DNA of 64,000 nucleotides from an uncultured Senegalimassilia sp. (GTDB lineage Bacteria; Actinomycetota; Coriobacteriia; Coriobacteriales; Eggerthellaceae). A program made the position numbers and the translations under genes. Numbering within the stretch: the first letter of the stretch is position 1; every line of letters starts with the position of its first letter. The DNA lies in NCBI RefSeq assembly GCF_934630535.1, contig NZ_CAKTVU010000003.1:1-64000 (forward strand). Direction: 5' to 3'. This document shows positions 9,349 through 18,625 of the stretch, one piece after another. The notes under the pieces were generated by a model. That model did no database searches. It was given only the letters and a program-made list of their open reading frames with translations, and was not told the DNA's origin.

Positions 9349-12300
9349 ATGAAAAACGTTCTGCACGTGCTCGGCCGCGATCTGCTGCGCCTTTTGAAGG
9401 CGCCGGCCGCCCTGGTGGTGGTCGTGGTGCTGGTCGTGCTGCCGTCGACGTACACGTGGTTCAACGTCATCGGCTTTTGGAACCCCTATGACAACACGGG
9501 CAATATGCGCGTGTGCGTGGTCAACGAAGACGCCGGGTCCGAGAACGACTTGATGGGCCAGATGAACCTGGGCGATCAAATCGTGGACACGTTGCATGAG
9601 AATAACCAGCTGAAATGGGAGTTCACCGATTACGATGATGCGATGCGCAAAGTGGAGTCAGGCGAGGTGTACGCGGCGTTCGTCATCCCCGAGGACTTCA
9701 CCGCCAATCTGTTCACCATCGTGACCGGCGATTTCCAGCAGCCTAACCTGCAGTATTACGTTAACGAGAAGATGAACCCTGTGTCGCCGAAGGTGACGGA
9801 TGCGGGTTCCTCCACCCTTGACGAGACCATCAACGGCCAGTTCGTCTCAACGGTCAGCTCGGTGGTGGCGGACACGCTCAACGACAAGATCGCCGAAGCG
9901 GAGCAGAGCCTTGGCGCAGCGCAGAGCAACTCGGCCGCGCAGCTTTCGCGCGCCGTTGATTCCATTTCCGATGCGCGCACGACCGTAAGCGGGCTGGCTG
10001 CCTCCACCGAAGAGGCCCGCCAAAAGGCGCAATCGGCGAAAGGCCAGCTTGAGCAGGCCCGCGTCGATGCTCAGACCGTGCAAGACCAGCTGCAGCAGGT
10101 GAGCGACCTTTCCCTGACGTTGCAAAACAGCCTGGGCACGTTTACTTCGGTTGCCATGCCCGGCATGTCGAACACGAACCTGGTGTTGTCGCAGATCGCC
10201 TCGCAGGCGGCCGGGTCGATAACCGATGCGTCCAACGCCATATCAAGCGCGCAGGGCACGGTGGATGCCGCGGCCGATCGCGCCCAGGGCGTGCTGGACA
10301 TGAACACCGCCGTCATCGAGCAGCTGCAGATCGTGCACGACCAGATGCCCGATTCCGACCCCAACAAGGAGCAGCTGCGGATGGTCATCGATTCCCTGAC
10401 TTCCCGCAACGCCGAGCTGCAGCGCGACCTTGACGACCTGAAGATGCTCAGCGGCGATGTGGACGACACGGCAGCCAGCGTCGCAGCTGCCGCCAATACC
10501 ATCAACGCCGCGGCGCAAAGCGCCATCACCGCTTCCGGCGTGTATCAGCAGCAGCTGTTCGGAAGCGCCTTGCCGCAGGTGAGCAACGGCATTTCCCAGG
10601 TAGGCATCGCCGCTGCCGGCTTGAAGGGGGCCATCTCCAATCAAAGCTATCTGATCGATGAGACCTCGAGCGTGATCGATCAGCTGTCGGGGACGCTGCG
10701 CGTGGCAAGCGATGCTATGGCTCAAACCGACGTCTTGTTGTCAAGCCTTGAGGGGACCATGCGCCAGGCGCGCAACGACGTGTCTCTGCTCGGGACGTCT
10801 TCGGCGATATCGGACCTGATCGATAACGGGCGCATCGACCCCGAGAAGATCGCGGAGTTCATGCAGGCTCCCACGCAGGTGACCACCGAGAAGCTGTATC
10901 CGCTCAACGCCTACGGTTCGGCAATGGCCCCGCTGTTCATCAGCCTGAGCCTGTGGATCGGCACGTTGATGCTGTGCGTCATCTTGAAGCTGGAGGTCGA
11001 CAAGGAGGGCGTGCCCGGCTTGACGGTGGTGCAGGGCTATATCGGCCGATGGCTGTTCTTCGCTTTGCTGGTGACCCTGCAGGCCGTGGTGTGCGTGACG
11101 GGCTGCCTGTTCATCGGCGTGCAAGCTGCATCGGTGCCGGCGTTTTTCGCAACGGCGATCTTGCTGTCGCTTTCCTATCTGTGCATCACGTACACGCTGT
11201 CATCGTCGTTCCAGCATATCGGCATCGGCCTGTGCATCATCATGGTGTTCGTCCAGATCCCGGGCGGCACGGGCTTGTACCCGGTGGAGATGACCGACGC
11301 CTTCTTCCGGACGGTGTACCCTATGTTCCCGTTCACCTACGGCATCAACGCCTTGCGCGAGGCCATCGGCGGCTTCTACGGCACGCAGTGGCTTGGTTAT
11401 TGCGGGGTGCTTCTGCTCATCGCGTTGTCCATGACGCTTGTGGGCCTGTTTGTGCGGCCGCATCTGACCAACCTCAATCGTCTGGTGGCGAAGGAGATCA
11501 AGCAAAGCGACCTGCTCAACGTCGAGGAGGCTCTGGTGCCTGAGCGCCGTTACCGCATAGGGCAGCTTATCCGGGCGCTGTCGGACCATGATGAGTTCCA
11601 CGCCGAGGTGCGGCAGCGGGCCGATGCCTTCCTGAGGCATTACCCTCGCCTGAAGCGCGGTACGTTCATCCTGGGCATTGCGGTGCCGGTGGTTTTCACG
11701 CTGGTGTTCGCCGTGACCACCACTGAGAAGGTGGTCACGTTGACGGCGTGGCTGATCTGGCTGGTCATCCTTACCGGCTTTTTGCTGGGCTTGGAGATGG
11801 TGCGCGACAACATCCAGCGTCAGGCATCCATCGACGGCATGAGCGAAGACGAGCTGCGCGGGCATTTGGCCGATCGGGGCAAGAAGATGGTCAACGAATT
11901 GGTGCCTGCCGCCATGTCGACGGCACGCGTGTCGGTTCCCGTCGACCGCTCCGCCCGCGCGACGGGCGTGTCCGTGCCGCTGCCGCCCGTTGGCGTGACC
12001 GTCGACGATATGACCGATCTGCCTGTCTCGGCGCCTGGCGACGATGATGCTGGGCGGGGTGCTGCTCGCAAGCCGAAGGGCACCTCGAGCAAGGTTTCAT
12101 CGCTTATGGATTTGGCGGCGAAGGGCAAGCCTGCGTATTTCGATGGGCCGTTTCTGACCGACGAGGAGGCCCATGGCGAAAAGAGCAAGGGCGATGAGGA
12201 GCTGCTGGAGGTCGAGACGCTCGTTCTTGAGTTGAGCGCTGACGATTTGGAATCCCTCGCGCAGCGCAAGGCCGAGCGCGGCAAGCACGGCAAGAAGCAC

Positions 12301-12363
12301 AAGAAGCATGATAAGAAGCACAAGAAGAAGGGCGATTCGAAGAAGGGGGGCGGCCATGCGTAA
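9349..12363 (+). CDS. YhgE/Pip-family membrane protein 1
   Basis: A 1004-residue protein of the YhgE/Pip (phage infection protein) group with ABC-2-type membrane topology. One N-terminal transmembrane helix (about residues 13-33) precedes the family signature PSTYTWFNVIGFWNPYDNTG and a large extracytoplasmic region of about 480 residues rich in Ala/Gln/Ser/Asp coiled-coil sequence. From about residue 525 there is a six-helix ABC-2-like membrane domain. A further hydrophobic pair follows near 770-815. The last ~170 residues are charged, ending in a Lys/His-rich tail (HKKHDKKHKKKGDSKKGG). Start ATG 9349 follows GAAGAGG; ATG at 9328 is an alternative. It overlaps the next gene by 8 bp. Export or secretion-related function is inference. 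Confidence 0.88.
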   Translation: MKNVLHVLGRDLLRLLKAPAALVVVVVLVVLPSTYTWFNVIGFWNPYDNTGNMRVCVVNEDAGSENDLMGQMNLGDQIVDTLHENNQLKWEFTDYDDAMRKVESGEVYAAFVIPEDFTANLFTIVTGDFQQPNLQYYVNEKMNPVSPKVTDAGSSTLDETINGQFVSTVSSVVADTLNDKIAEAEQSLGAAQSNSAAQLSRAVDSISDARTTVSGLAASTEEARQKAQSAKGQLEQARVDAQTVQDQLQQVSDLSLTLQNSLGTFTSVAMPGMSNTNLVLSQIASQAAGSITDASNAISSAQGTVDAAADRAQGVLDMNTAVIEQLQIVHDQMPDSDPNKEQLRMVIDSLTSRNAELQRDLDDLKMLSGDVDDTAASVAAAANTINAAAQSAITASGVYQQQLFGSALPQVSNGISQVGIAAAGLKGAISNQSYLIDETSSVIDQLSGTLRVASDAMAQTDVLLSSLEGTMRQARNDVSLLGTSSAISDLIDNGRIDPEKIAEFMQAPTQVTTEKLYPLNAYGSAMAPLFISLSLWIGTLMLCVILKLEVDKEGVPGLTVVQGYIGRWLFFALLVTLQAVVCVTGCLFIGVQAASVPAFFATAILLSLSYLCITYTLSSSFQHIGIGLCIIMVFVQIPGGTGLYPVEMTDAFFRTVYPMFPFTYGINALREAIGGFYGTQWLGYCGVLLLIALSMTLVGLFVRPHLTNLNRLVAKEIKQSDLLNVEEALVPERRYRIGQLIRALSDHDEFHAEVRQRADAFLRHYPRLKRGTFILGIAVPVVFTLVFAVTTTEKVVTLTAWLIWLVILTGFLLGLEMVRDNIQRQASIDGMSEDELRGHLADRGKKMVNELVPAAMSTARVSVPVDRSARATGVSVPLPPVGVTVDDMTDLPVSAPGDDDAGRGAARKPKGTSSKVSSLMDLAAKGKPAYFDGPFLTDEEAHGEKSKGDEELLEVETLVLELSADDLESLAQRKAERGKHGKKHKKHDKKHKKKGDSKKGGGHA

Positions 12364-14545
12364 CGTGTTCAAGCTGTTCTCCTACGATATCAAGCACCTG
12401 TTCGGGAACACGGTGACGTTGGTCATCGTCTTGGGCTTGGTGTTCCTGCCGTCCATTTTCACGTGGTACAACGTCATCGCGTGTTGGAACGTGTTCGACA
12501 ACACGGGCAACCTGAAGGTGGCCGTCGCCAATTCCGACGAGGGGTATCAAAGCGATCTGCTGCCCACGAAGATCAACGTGGGCGATAGCGTGGAGTCGGC
12601 GTTGCGCGCCAACGACCAGCTTGATTGGGTGTTCACCAACGAGGAGGACGCCATCGACGGGGCGCGCTCGGGCAAATACTATGCGGCCGTGGTCATCCCG
12701 CAAAGTTTCAGCTCCGACATGATGAGCTTCTACTCCGACGATGCCGAGCATCCCGAGCTTATCTATTACGAGAACGAGAAGAAGAACGCCGTGGCGCCGC
12801 GCGTGACCGATCAGGCGTCCAATAAGGTTGCCGCTCAAGTGAACACCACGTTCGCTGAGACCATTTCCGATGTGGCCCTAGGACTGATCGATACCTTGGG
12901 AACGGTGGCGGATGATACCGATGCGGCGGGGCGGGTGGCCAAGCTTTCGGGCACCATATCCTCTTCTGCGGACCAGATGCGCACCGCGGCCGACGTGCTC
13001 GATTCGTATGCGAACCTGGCGGGAACGGCGCAGGCGTTGGTGGGAAGCTCCACTCAGCTTCTGGGCGATGCGCAAAGCGCGGTGAAGGACGCTAAGCAGC
13101 AGGCATCGGGGGCGAAAAGCGGTGCGGACACCATTGGCGATGCGCTGTCGACGTCGGTGTCGTCCTTGTCCGATGCCCTGGCTCAATGTTCCGACGGCTT
13201 CAACCAAGTGCCCGCCGCCATCGATGAGGTGTATGCGCAGGTTGATACCGATAAGGCGCACGCCGCGCAAGGACTTCGCGACCAGGCGGCTGATGTGGAC
13301 GCCCAGATCGAGCGCTACCAGCAGCTCGTCGAGGTGCTCGAATCCTTGAAGCCGCAGGTAGATGAGCAATATCGCCCGGCGGTCGATGCCGTGATATCGC
13401 AGCTGAACACGTCCATATCATCGCTTGAGAAGCTGCGCGACAGCTTGACCTCGGCGGCGGATAAGATAGTCTCCGGCAACGATCCGGAGTCCGCGTCCCG
13501 AGCCGATATCCAGGCGAAGCTCGATGAGGCGAAGGCGAACGCCGACAAGCTGAAGAACGACTACGAGAACAACCTGAAACCGGGCCTTGAGAGCTTGGCG
13601 GGCTCGGTGGCGCAGGCGGCTCAATCGCTTTCGGCGCGTGCTTCGCAGCTTTCCGGCGTGGGCGATGATTTGAACGGCGCGGCGTCCTCGGTAACGGCGG
13701 ATTTGGCGCACGCGCAAAGCGCCATCCGTGCCATGTCCGATGAGCTGCGCGGGTCCGCCGATAAGATGTCGGCGTTGTCTCAGCGCGTCAATGAGGCGTT
13801 GGCCAGCGGAAACATCGATCAGCTGAAGCAGATCATCGGCTCAGATCCCGAGGCGCTTGCCAAGGCCGTGTCCGCTCCTGTAGGGGTGGAGCGCATCGCC
13901 GTGTTCCCGGTGGAGGACTTCGGCTCGGCCATGGCGCCGTTGTACACCACCTTGGCGCTGTGGGTAGGGTCGCTGTTGATCATGGTGTTGCTGAATCCGG
14001 TTCCCTCCGAACGCGCCAAGCGCGAGGCAGATCTGGTCGAGCCCAGGTCCTGGCAGCTGTTCTTCGGGCGATATGGCGGACCGTTCGTGCTCGCGTTCAT
14101 GCAATCGACGGTGGTATGCCTGGGCAACATGCTGTTCGTGGGCGTCCAGGTTGCCGATCCGCTGCTGTATCTGCTGTGTTTCTGGACGGCGGGCTTCGTG
14201 TTCAGCTTCATTATCTACACGCTGGTGTCGCTGTTCGCCAACCTCGGCAAGGCGCTGGCCGTGCTGCTGCTCATCATCTACGTGACCGGTGGCGGTGGCA
14301 GCTTCCCCTTGCAGCTGCTGCCCGGCTTCTTCCAGGCAGCCAACCCGTTTTTGCCGGCGACGCACGTCATCAACGCCATGCGCGCGGCGAGCATGGGCGT
14401 GTACCAGAACGATTTCTGGGTGCAGATCGGCATAACGCTTTGCTTCATCGTGCCGTTCGTGATCATGGGCATCCTGCGGCCGGTGCTATCGCGCTTCACG
14501 TATTGGTTTGTGGAGCAGGTGGAGAAATCGAAGGTGGTCGCTTAA
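12356..14545 (+). CDS. YhgE/Pip-family membrane protein 2
   Basis: A 729-residue paralogue of the preceding gene, translated from an ATG inside its last codons. It has the same layout: an N-terminal helix, the signature PSIFTWYNVIACWNVFDNTG, a long coiled-coil extracytoplasmic region, then a C-terminal ABC-2-like membrane domain beginning near SAMAPLYTTLALWVGSLLIM. It lacks the second hydrophobic pair and the Lys-rich tail of protein 1. The overlap implies coupled translation and suggests the two form a heteromer, though this is not shown by sequence alone. Related proteins occur with type VII secretion or as phage receptors, but no such partner gene is seen nearby. Confidence 0.88.
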   Translation: MRNVFKLFSYDIKHLFGNTVTLVIVLGLVFLPSIFTWYNVIACWNVFDNTGNLKVAVANSDEGYQSDLLPTKINVGDSVESALRANDQLDWVFTNEEDAIDGARSGKYYAAVVIPQSFSSDMMSFYSDDAEHPELIYYENEKKNAVAPRVTDQASNKVAAQVNTTFAETISDVALGLIDTLGTVADDTDAAGRVAKLSGTISSSADQMRTAADVLDSYANLAGTAQALVGSSTQLLGDAQSAVKDAKQQASGAKSGADTIGDALSTSVSSLSDALAQCSDGFNQVPAAIDEVYAQVDTDKAHAAQGLRDQAADVDAQIERYQQLVEVLESLKPQVDEQYRPAVDAVISQLNTSISSLEKLRDSLTSAADKIVSGNDPESASRADIQAKLDEAKANADKLKNDYENNLKPGLESLAGSVAQAAQSLSARASQLSGVGDDLNGAASSVTADLAHAQSAIRAMSDELRGSADKMSALSQRVNEALASGNIDQLKQIIGSDPEALAKAVSAPVGVERIAVFPVEDFGSAMAPLYTTLALWVGSLLIMVLLNPVPSERAKREADLVEPRSWQLFFGRYGGPFVLAFMQSTVVCLGNMLFVGVQVADPLLYLLCFWTAGFVFSFIIYTLVSLFANLGKALAVLLLIIYVTGGGGSFPLQLLPGFFQAANPFLPATHVINAMRAASMGVYQNDFWVQIGITLCFIVPFVIMGILRPVLSRFTYWFVEQVEKSKVVA

Positions 14546-14549
14546 TCAG

Positions 14550-14574
14550 CGGCCGTCTGAGAGGCCGATTTCTT
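14550..14574 (+). terminator. Terminator after yhgE-like gene 2
   Basis: Short stem CGGCC / GGCCG (14550-14554, 14563-14567) followed by ATTTCTT, just after the stop codon. Confidence 0.5.
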
Positions 14575-14879
14575 CAGGGCGCGGTCCGGTTTCGGGCTGC
14601 GCCCTTTTCGCGCATGCGGGCGTATCCGGCCCGTTCGGCGGTTCGCCTTGCCTTGCGACGGGGTTCCGATCGCGGGTCAGCGGCCCGTCGCGCGTTGCAT
14701 GGAGTATAATGATGAGCAGGTTCAACACGGTGCGTTACCTGCTTGAACGACGGCAACGTAACGGTTGGGTCCGAAAGCAAGGCGCCAAGGGGCAAGCCTT
14801 GCGTATCCGGCGGTTATCCGCTGGTTTCAAGCCTGCGCGGCGGGGTGCCGCTGGGCGCTTTTGAGGGAAGGAGCCCGTT
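14575..14879. other. Intergenic leader region of the universal stress protein
   Basis: No gene is supported here. A perfect -10 box TATAAT lies at 14705-14710 without a clear -35, predicting a leader of about 165 nt for the downstream gene. The sequence GCAGGTTCAA...TTGAACG (14716-14748) can fold back on itself in the leader. Confidence 0.4.
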
Positions 14880-15359
14880 ATGATGTTCCGTCATGTCATG
14901 GTCCCCTACGATGGGTCCGATCACGCGAAGAACGCTCTGAACTACGCCAAGGACCTGGTTGCCGGCAACGCCGACGCCAAGCTGTCCGTGGTGCATGCCG
15001 TCCCGTCCAGCTACATGGGCGTGGACCGCATGGGAACCGATGGCGCGCTCGACGGCGTGCCCTACGGCATGCTGGATTACGAGGAGTATCAGGGCGTGGT
15101 CAAGCGTGTGCTCGACGAGGCGCAGAAGCGCGTTGCCGAGGACTTGGGCGATGCTTTGGCGGATCTGGGCGACCGTGCCCAGGTGGAGGCCGTTGCCGGC
15201 GCTTCCCCTGCAGATGCGCTGTCGCGCTACGCCGAGGAGCATGATTGCGACCTTATCGTCATGGGCCGTCGCGGCCTGGGCGCCATCCGCGGCATGCTGG
15301 GCAGCGTCAGCTTTGGCGTGCTGCGCGCCACCGACATCCCGGTGCTTACGGTGAAGTAG
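14880..15359 (+). CDS. Universal stress protein, UspA family
   Basis: A 159-residue single Usp domain. It opens FRHVMVPYDGSDHAKNAL (first strand and the Asp of the nucleotide site) and contains DLIVMGRRGLGAIRGMLGSVS, which matches the ATP-binding pattern G-x2-G-x9-G(S/T). It ends with the conserved IPVLTVK strand. It is therefore probably an ATP-binding Usp with a role in stress survival, as known for the family. The ATG follows GGGAAGGAG. The gene stands alone between a TATAAT promoter and a strong terminator. Confidence 0.92.
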   Translation: MMFRHVMVPYDGSDHAKNALNYAKDLVAGNADAKLSVVHAVPSSYMGVDRMGTDGALDGVPYGMLDYEEYQGVVKRVLDEAQKRVAEDLGDALADLGDRAQVEAVAGASPADALSRYAEEHDCDLIVMGRRGLGAIRGMLGSVSFGVLRATDIPVLTVK

Positions 15360-15385
15360 CCTAATCTTGCGATTTGGGCTGATAG

Positions 15386-15420
15386 GCCGCTCGCGATGCT
15401 TGTCGTCGCGGGCGGCTTTT
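15386..15420 (+). terminator. Terminator of the universal stress protein gene
   Basis: Stem GCCGCTCGCGA / TCGCGGGCGGC (one G-T pair) followed by TTTT, 26 bp after the stop. Confidence 0.85.
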
Positions 15421-15482
15421 CGCGTTTTCGGGGCGCAAGGCAAGACTCGGGTGCTTGCCATCGAATCAGGCGCGCCGTTACG

Positions 15483-15869
15483 CTATGCCGTTTGCGCTCC
15501 CAACGTCCAGCGCATCAGCATCTTGCCCGCCACGACGCCCAGCACGCACGCCGCCAAGCTGCCGAGCGCATAGGCGCCGCCCATGGCGTATTCGCCGCGC
15601 TCGAGCAGTCCGAGCGTTTCGAGCGAGAAGGTGCTGAACGTGGTGAAGCCGCCGCACAGGCCGGTTTTCAGGAATAGGACGGCGTTTGCGGGCAGCATGC
15701 CGGGGCGGATGCTGGCCGCTTCCACCACGGCGCCGATGACCACGGCTCCCGTGAAGTTGATGATGAAGGTGATGAGCGGGAATTGCCCCTGATAGGGGAG
15801 CAGCCCAAGCAGGTAGCGCGCAACGGCTCCGCAAAAACCGCCTGCTCCGACGCATAATGCCGCAATCAT
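15483..15869 (-). CDS. crcB: Fluoride ion channel CrcB (Fluc)
   Basis: Small membrane protein of 128 residues that exports fluoride passively as a dual-topology dimer. Family signatures seen are GAGGFCGAVARYLLG near the N-terminus, FIINFTGAVVIGAV and GLCGGFTTFSTFSLE. Four hydrophobic helices are apparent. Start at 15869 is set by the family N-terminus MIAALCVGAGG and a GGAAAGGA ribosome site. The open frame upstream extends into the divergent aminopeptidase gene and is not real. Only one crcB copy is present here. I looked for a fluoride riboswitch in the short divergent gap and did not recognise one. Confidence 0.92.
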   Translation of the reverse strand: MIAALCVGAGGFCGAVARYLLGLLPYQGQFPLITFIINFTGAVVIGAVVEAASIRPGMLPANAVLFLKTGLCGGFTTFSTFSLETLGLLERGEYAMGGAYALGSLAACVLGVVAGKMLMRWTLGAQTA

Positions 15870-15972
15870 GGCACGTCCTTTCCGATGCGTGTTCTTCGGG
15901 TTCGTATTGTAGTGCAACCCGTAACCGCATGCGTTGGTTGCTAGACTGGACGGGAACGAAAGGAGCTGACTG

Positions 15973-17364
15973 ATGGCGGATGAGATGATTGATAAAGGCT
16001 CGGCTTCGGCGCAGGCGGGATCGTCGGCGGAGAGCATCGGTGCGGCGGATGTGCGTGCGGCGCATGATATGGCGGCGTTCGTACAGGAGTGCCCGAGCAT
16101 GTTCCATGCGGCGGCGTCGCTGCGGCGGCGTTTGGATGCGGAGGGCTTCGCCTATCTGCCCGAAAGCAAACCGTGGGAGGTTCGGCGCGGCGGGTGTTAC
16201 TACACCGTGCGCAACAACTCGAGCGTCATCGCGTTCAAGGTGGGCGCGCGGCTTGATGGGTATCGCTTCCAGCTTACGGCTTCGCACTCCGATTCCCCGA
16301 CCTATAAGGTCAAAGCCGCCCCTGAGCTTTCCAGCCCGTCGGGCTATATGCGGCTGAACGTGGAGGCGTACGGCGGCGTGATGGACCACACCTGGTTCGA
16401 CAAACCCTTGTCCGTTGCCGGCCGTGTGCTGGTGCGCTTGGGCGATCGCGTGGAAAGCCGCCTGGTCGCGCCCGATGAGGACCTGCTGCTCATACCTCGC
16501 GTCCCCATCCACCTTGATCGCGAGGCGAACTCGCGTTTCGTTCCGAATCGTGCCGTCGACATGTGCCCCGTCATGTCGGCAGGGGCGCTCGGGCCCGGGT
16601 CCTTCGACCGGCTGATCGCCCAGGAGGCGGGTGTCGCGCCCGAGCAGGTGCTGGCGCGTGACCTGTTCCTGGTGAACCGCCAACAGCCTTCCGTGTGGGG
16701 CTGGGGCAACGAGTTCGTGAGCGCGCCGCGTTTGGATGACCTGGGGTGCGCCTATGTCTCGCTTGCCGCGTTTCTTGCCGCGGAAAATGAAGATGCCGTG
16801 TCGGTGTTGTGCTGCTTCGACAACGAGGAGGTAGGCTCGAACACCAAGCAGGGCGCCATGTCGACGTTTTTGCGCGATTCCCTTGAGCGCGTGAACGCGG
16901 CCCTGGGGTTCACGCCCGAGCAGCTGCGGTGCGCGCTGGCGAAGAGCATGCTGGTCAGCTGCGACAACGCCCACGCCGTGCACCCGAACCATCCCGAGCT
17001 CTACGACGAGGGCAACCGCATCATGCTCAACCGCGGCCTTGCGGTGAAGGAGGCGGCGAACCAGAAGTACTGCACCGACGCATTCAGCCGCGCGGTGTTC
17101 TGCGCGATTTGCCGCGATGCGGGCGTGCCTTTGCAGCGCTTCGCGAACAGAAGCGACATGCCGGGAGGGTCTACGTTAGGGAATCTGTCGAATATGCAGG
17201 TGAGCATGCATGCTGTCGATGTGGGCCTGCCTCAGCTGGCCATGCATTCAAGTTATGAGACGGCCGGCGTCGCCGATGTCGCCTTGGGAACGGCCGCATT
17301 GGAGGCATTCTACAACGCCGATGTGCGCATCGAGGATGCCGATTTTGCGGAGCTGCATCCGTAG
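15973..17364 (+). CDS. M18 family aminopeptidase
   Basis: Metallo-aminopeptidase of the M18 family (ApeB/aspartyl aminopeptidase group), 463 residues, cytoplasmic. Metal-ligand regions are present: TASHSDSP (His, near residue 105), RLDDLGCAYVS (bridging Asp), CFDNEEVGS (catalytic and ligand Glu), and MHSSYETAG near the C-terminus (last His). The tail QLAMHSSYETAGVADV is typical. The ATG follows AAAGGAGCTGACTG. The gene is divergent from crcB with a gap of about 100 bp. Assignment to M18 is firm; the exact peptide preference is not visible. Confidence 0.92.
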   Translation: MADEMIDKGSASAQAGSSAESIGAADVRAAHDMAAFVQECPSMFHAAASLRRRLDAEGFAYLPESKPWEVRRGGCYYTVRNNSSVIAFKVGARLDGYRFQLTASHSDSPTYKVKAAPELSSPSGYMRLNVEAYGGVMDHTWFDKPLSVAGRVLVRLGDRVESRLVAPDEDLLLIPRVPIHLDREANSRFVPNRAVDMCPVMSAGALGPGSFDRLIAQEAGVAPEQVLARDLFLVNRQQPSVWGWGNEFVSAPRLDDLGCAYVSLAAFLAAENEDAVSVLCCFDNEEVGSNTKQGAMSTFLRDSLERVNAALGFTPEQLRCALAKSMLVSCDNAHAVHPNHPELYDEGNRIMLNRGLAVKEAANQKYCTDAFSRAVFCAICRDAGVPLQRFANRSDMPGGSTLGNLSNMQVSMHAVDVGLPQLAMHSSYETAGVADVALGTAALEAFYNADVRIEDADFAELHP

Positions 17365-17437
17365 GGGCGTTGGGTGCGTGACGGAATCGGCGGGCTGCAA
17401 GGATGTCGGTTATAAGGTGACGGTTGCGTTAATGGAC

Positions 17438-17452
17438 ATATTGCTGCAATAT
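17438..17452. promoter_or_regulatory. Palindrome ATATTG-CTG-CAATAT, possible operator
   Basis: Perfect 6-bp arms around CTG, about 70 bp upstream of the DegV start. A TTGCGT box lies 8 bp to its left (17424-17429), so the palindrome could overlap a promoter. The regulator is unknown. Confidence 0.35.
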
Positions 17453-17519
17453 GGGGTGTTGCGCGTGAACGGAGCTTGCTCACGTGCAACGATGCGATTC
17501 ACAAAACGATAGGAGCATT

Positions 17520-18416
17520 TTGCAGCAGCAATCCGCCGGCGCCGACGCGCCTTGTGTGCATATCATCACCGATTCCGCCTCTGACCTGGTACAAGGCGAG
17601 ATCGAAGGCATAAGCGCCGTCGTGCCGCTTTCCATCGCATTCGGCGATGAGGAGTACTTGGACGGCGTCGACCTGTCCCATCATCGGTTTTACGAGAAGC
17701 TGGTGGAGTCTGACGAGCTTCCGCGCACCAGCCAGGTGACGCCGTTCGCGTTCTCGCGGGCGATCGAGGGCGTGCTCGGTGCGCCCGATGCCGGTGGCTC
17801 CGATGAGGCGGTGGTCATCACGCTGTCTGCGAAGCTGTCGGGCACGCACGAGAGCGCGCTTGCCGCGGCGCAGGCGTGGGGAGGCCGCGTGCACGTGGTC
17901 GATTCCACGAACGTGACCATCGGGCAGAAGGCTCTGGCGGCATATGCGGTGCGTTTGGCGAAACAGGGCATGTCGGCGGCCCAGATAACCTGCGAGCTCG
18001 ACGATGCGAAGGGCCGTATCCGCTTGGTCGCGCTGCTCGATACGCTGGAGTACCTGCAAAAGGGCGGCCGCATCTCCAAGACGGCGGCTTTCGCCGGCGG
18101 CGTGCTGTCCATCAAGCCCGTGGTTGCCATCCGGGATGGAGCCGTTGCGGTGCTCGGCAAGGCACGCGGCTCGAAGAAGGGGAACAACCTGCTCATCGAG
18201 CAGGTGAAGGAGGCTGGCGGCATAGATTTCGACATGCCCTTCTTCCTAGGCTATACCGGCTTGGGCGATGATTTGGTCCGCAAATACATCGAGGACAGCC
18301 GCGAGCTGTGGGAGGGCCACGTGGAAAGCGTGGGCTACTCCACCGTGGGCGGCACCATCGGCACGCATGTGGGGCCGGGCGCTGTGGCGCTCGCGTTTTT
18401 CGCCAAGCAGCAGTAG
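17520..18416 (+). CDS. DegV family fatty-acid-binding protein
   Basis: DegV/FakB-type protein, 298 residues. In Firmicutes such proteins bind a fatty acid and present it to the FakA kinase, so it may feed exogenous fatty acids to phospholipid synthesis. No fakA lies in this window. Signatures are IITDSASDL at the N-terminus, LPRTSQVTPFAF, ITLSAKLSGTHESA, TLEYLQKGGRISK and a GTIGTHVGPGA motif near the C-terminus. I chose TTG at 17520 because AGGAG lies four bases upstream and homology begins soon after. A GTG at 17484 is an alternative without a good ribosome site. A very strong terminator follows. Confidence 0.9.
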   Translation: MQQQSAGADAPCVHIITDSASDLVQGEIEGISAVVPLSIAFGDEEYLDGVDLSHHRFYEKLVESDELPRTSQVTPFAFSRAIEGVLGAPDAGGSDEAVVITLSAKLSGTHESALAAAQAWGGRVHVVDSTNVTIGQKALAAYAVRLAKQGMSAAQITCELDDAKGRIRLVALLDTLEYLQKGGRISKTAAFAGGVLSIKPVVAIRDGAVAVLGKARGSKKGNNLLIEQVKEAGGIDFDMPFFLGYTGLGDDLVRKYIEDSRELWEGHVESVGYSTVGGTIGTHVGPGAVALAFFAKQQ

Positions 18417-18437
18417 CGCAGGACCGGTAGGCGTTTC

Positions 18438-18482
18438 GCCCCGGTATCGTAACCGCGCGGTTACGATACCGGGGCTTTTTTA
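18438..18482 (+). terminator. Very strong terminator after degV-like gene
   Basis: Perfect 38-bp palindrome (18438-18475), with arms GCCCCGGTATCGTAACCGC and its complement, immediately followed by six T. It separates the DegV gene from the LysR gene. Confidence 0.95.
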
Positions 18483-18625
18483 TTCGCACCCAAGCATAGG
18501 ATACGATCGGCGATGGATGCGCTGCTTTTGAGGTCGCTTTGGTAGCATATGCCTCCGTACGCGTATGACCTGCAGTTTTAGTGGTATTACCCATGATATT
18601 CCGTATGTTGTGCGAGGGGGTTGCA

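Noticed and set aside
15870..15972. Possible fluoride riboswitch upstream of crcB
   Set aside because: The short gap was read on the minus strand for the fluoride riboswitch core and no convincing match or pseudoknot was seen.
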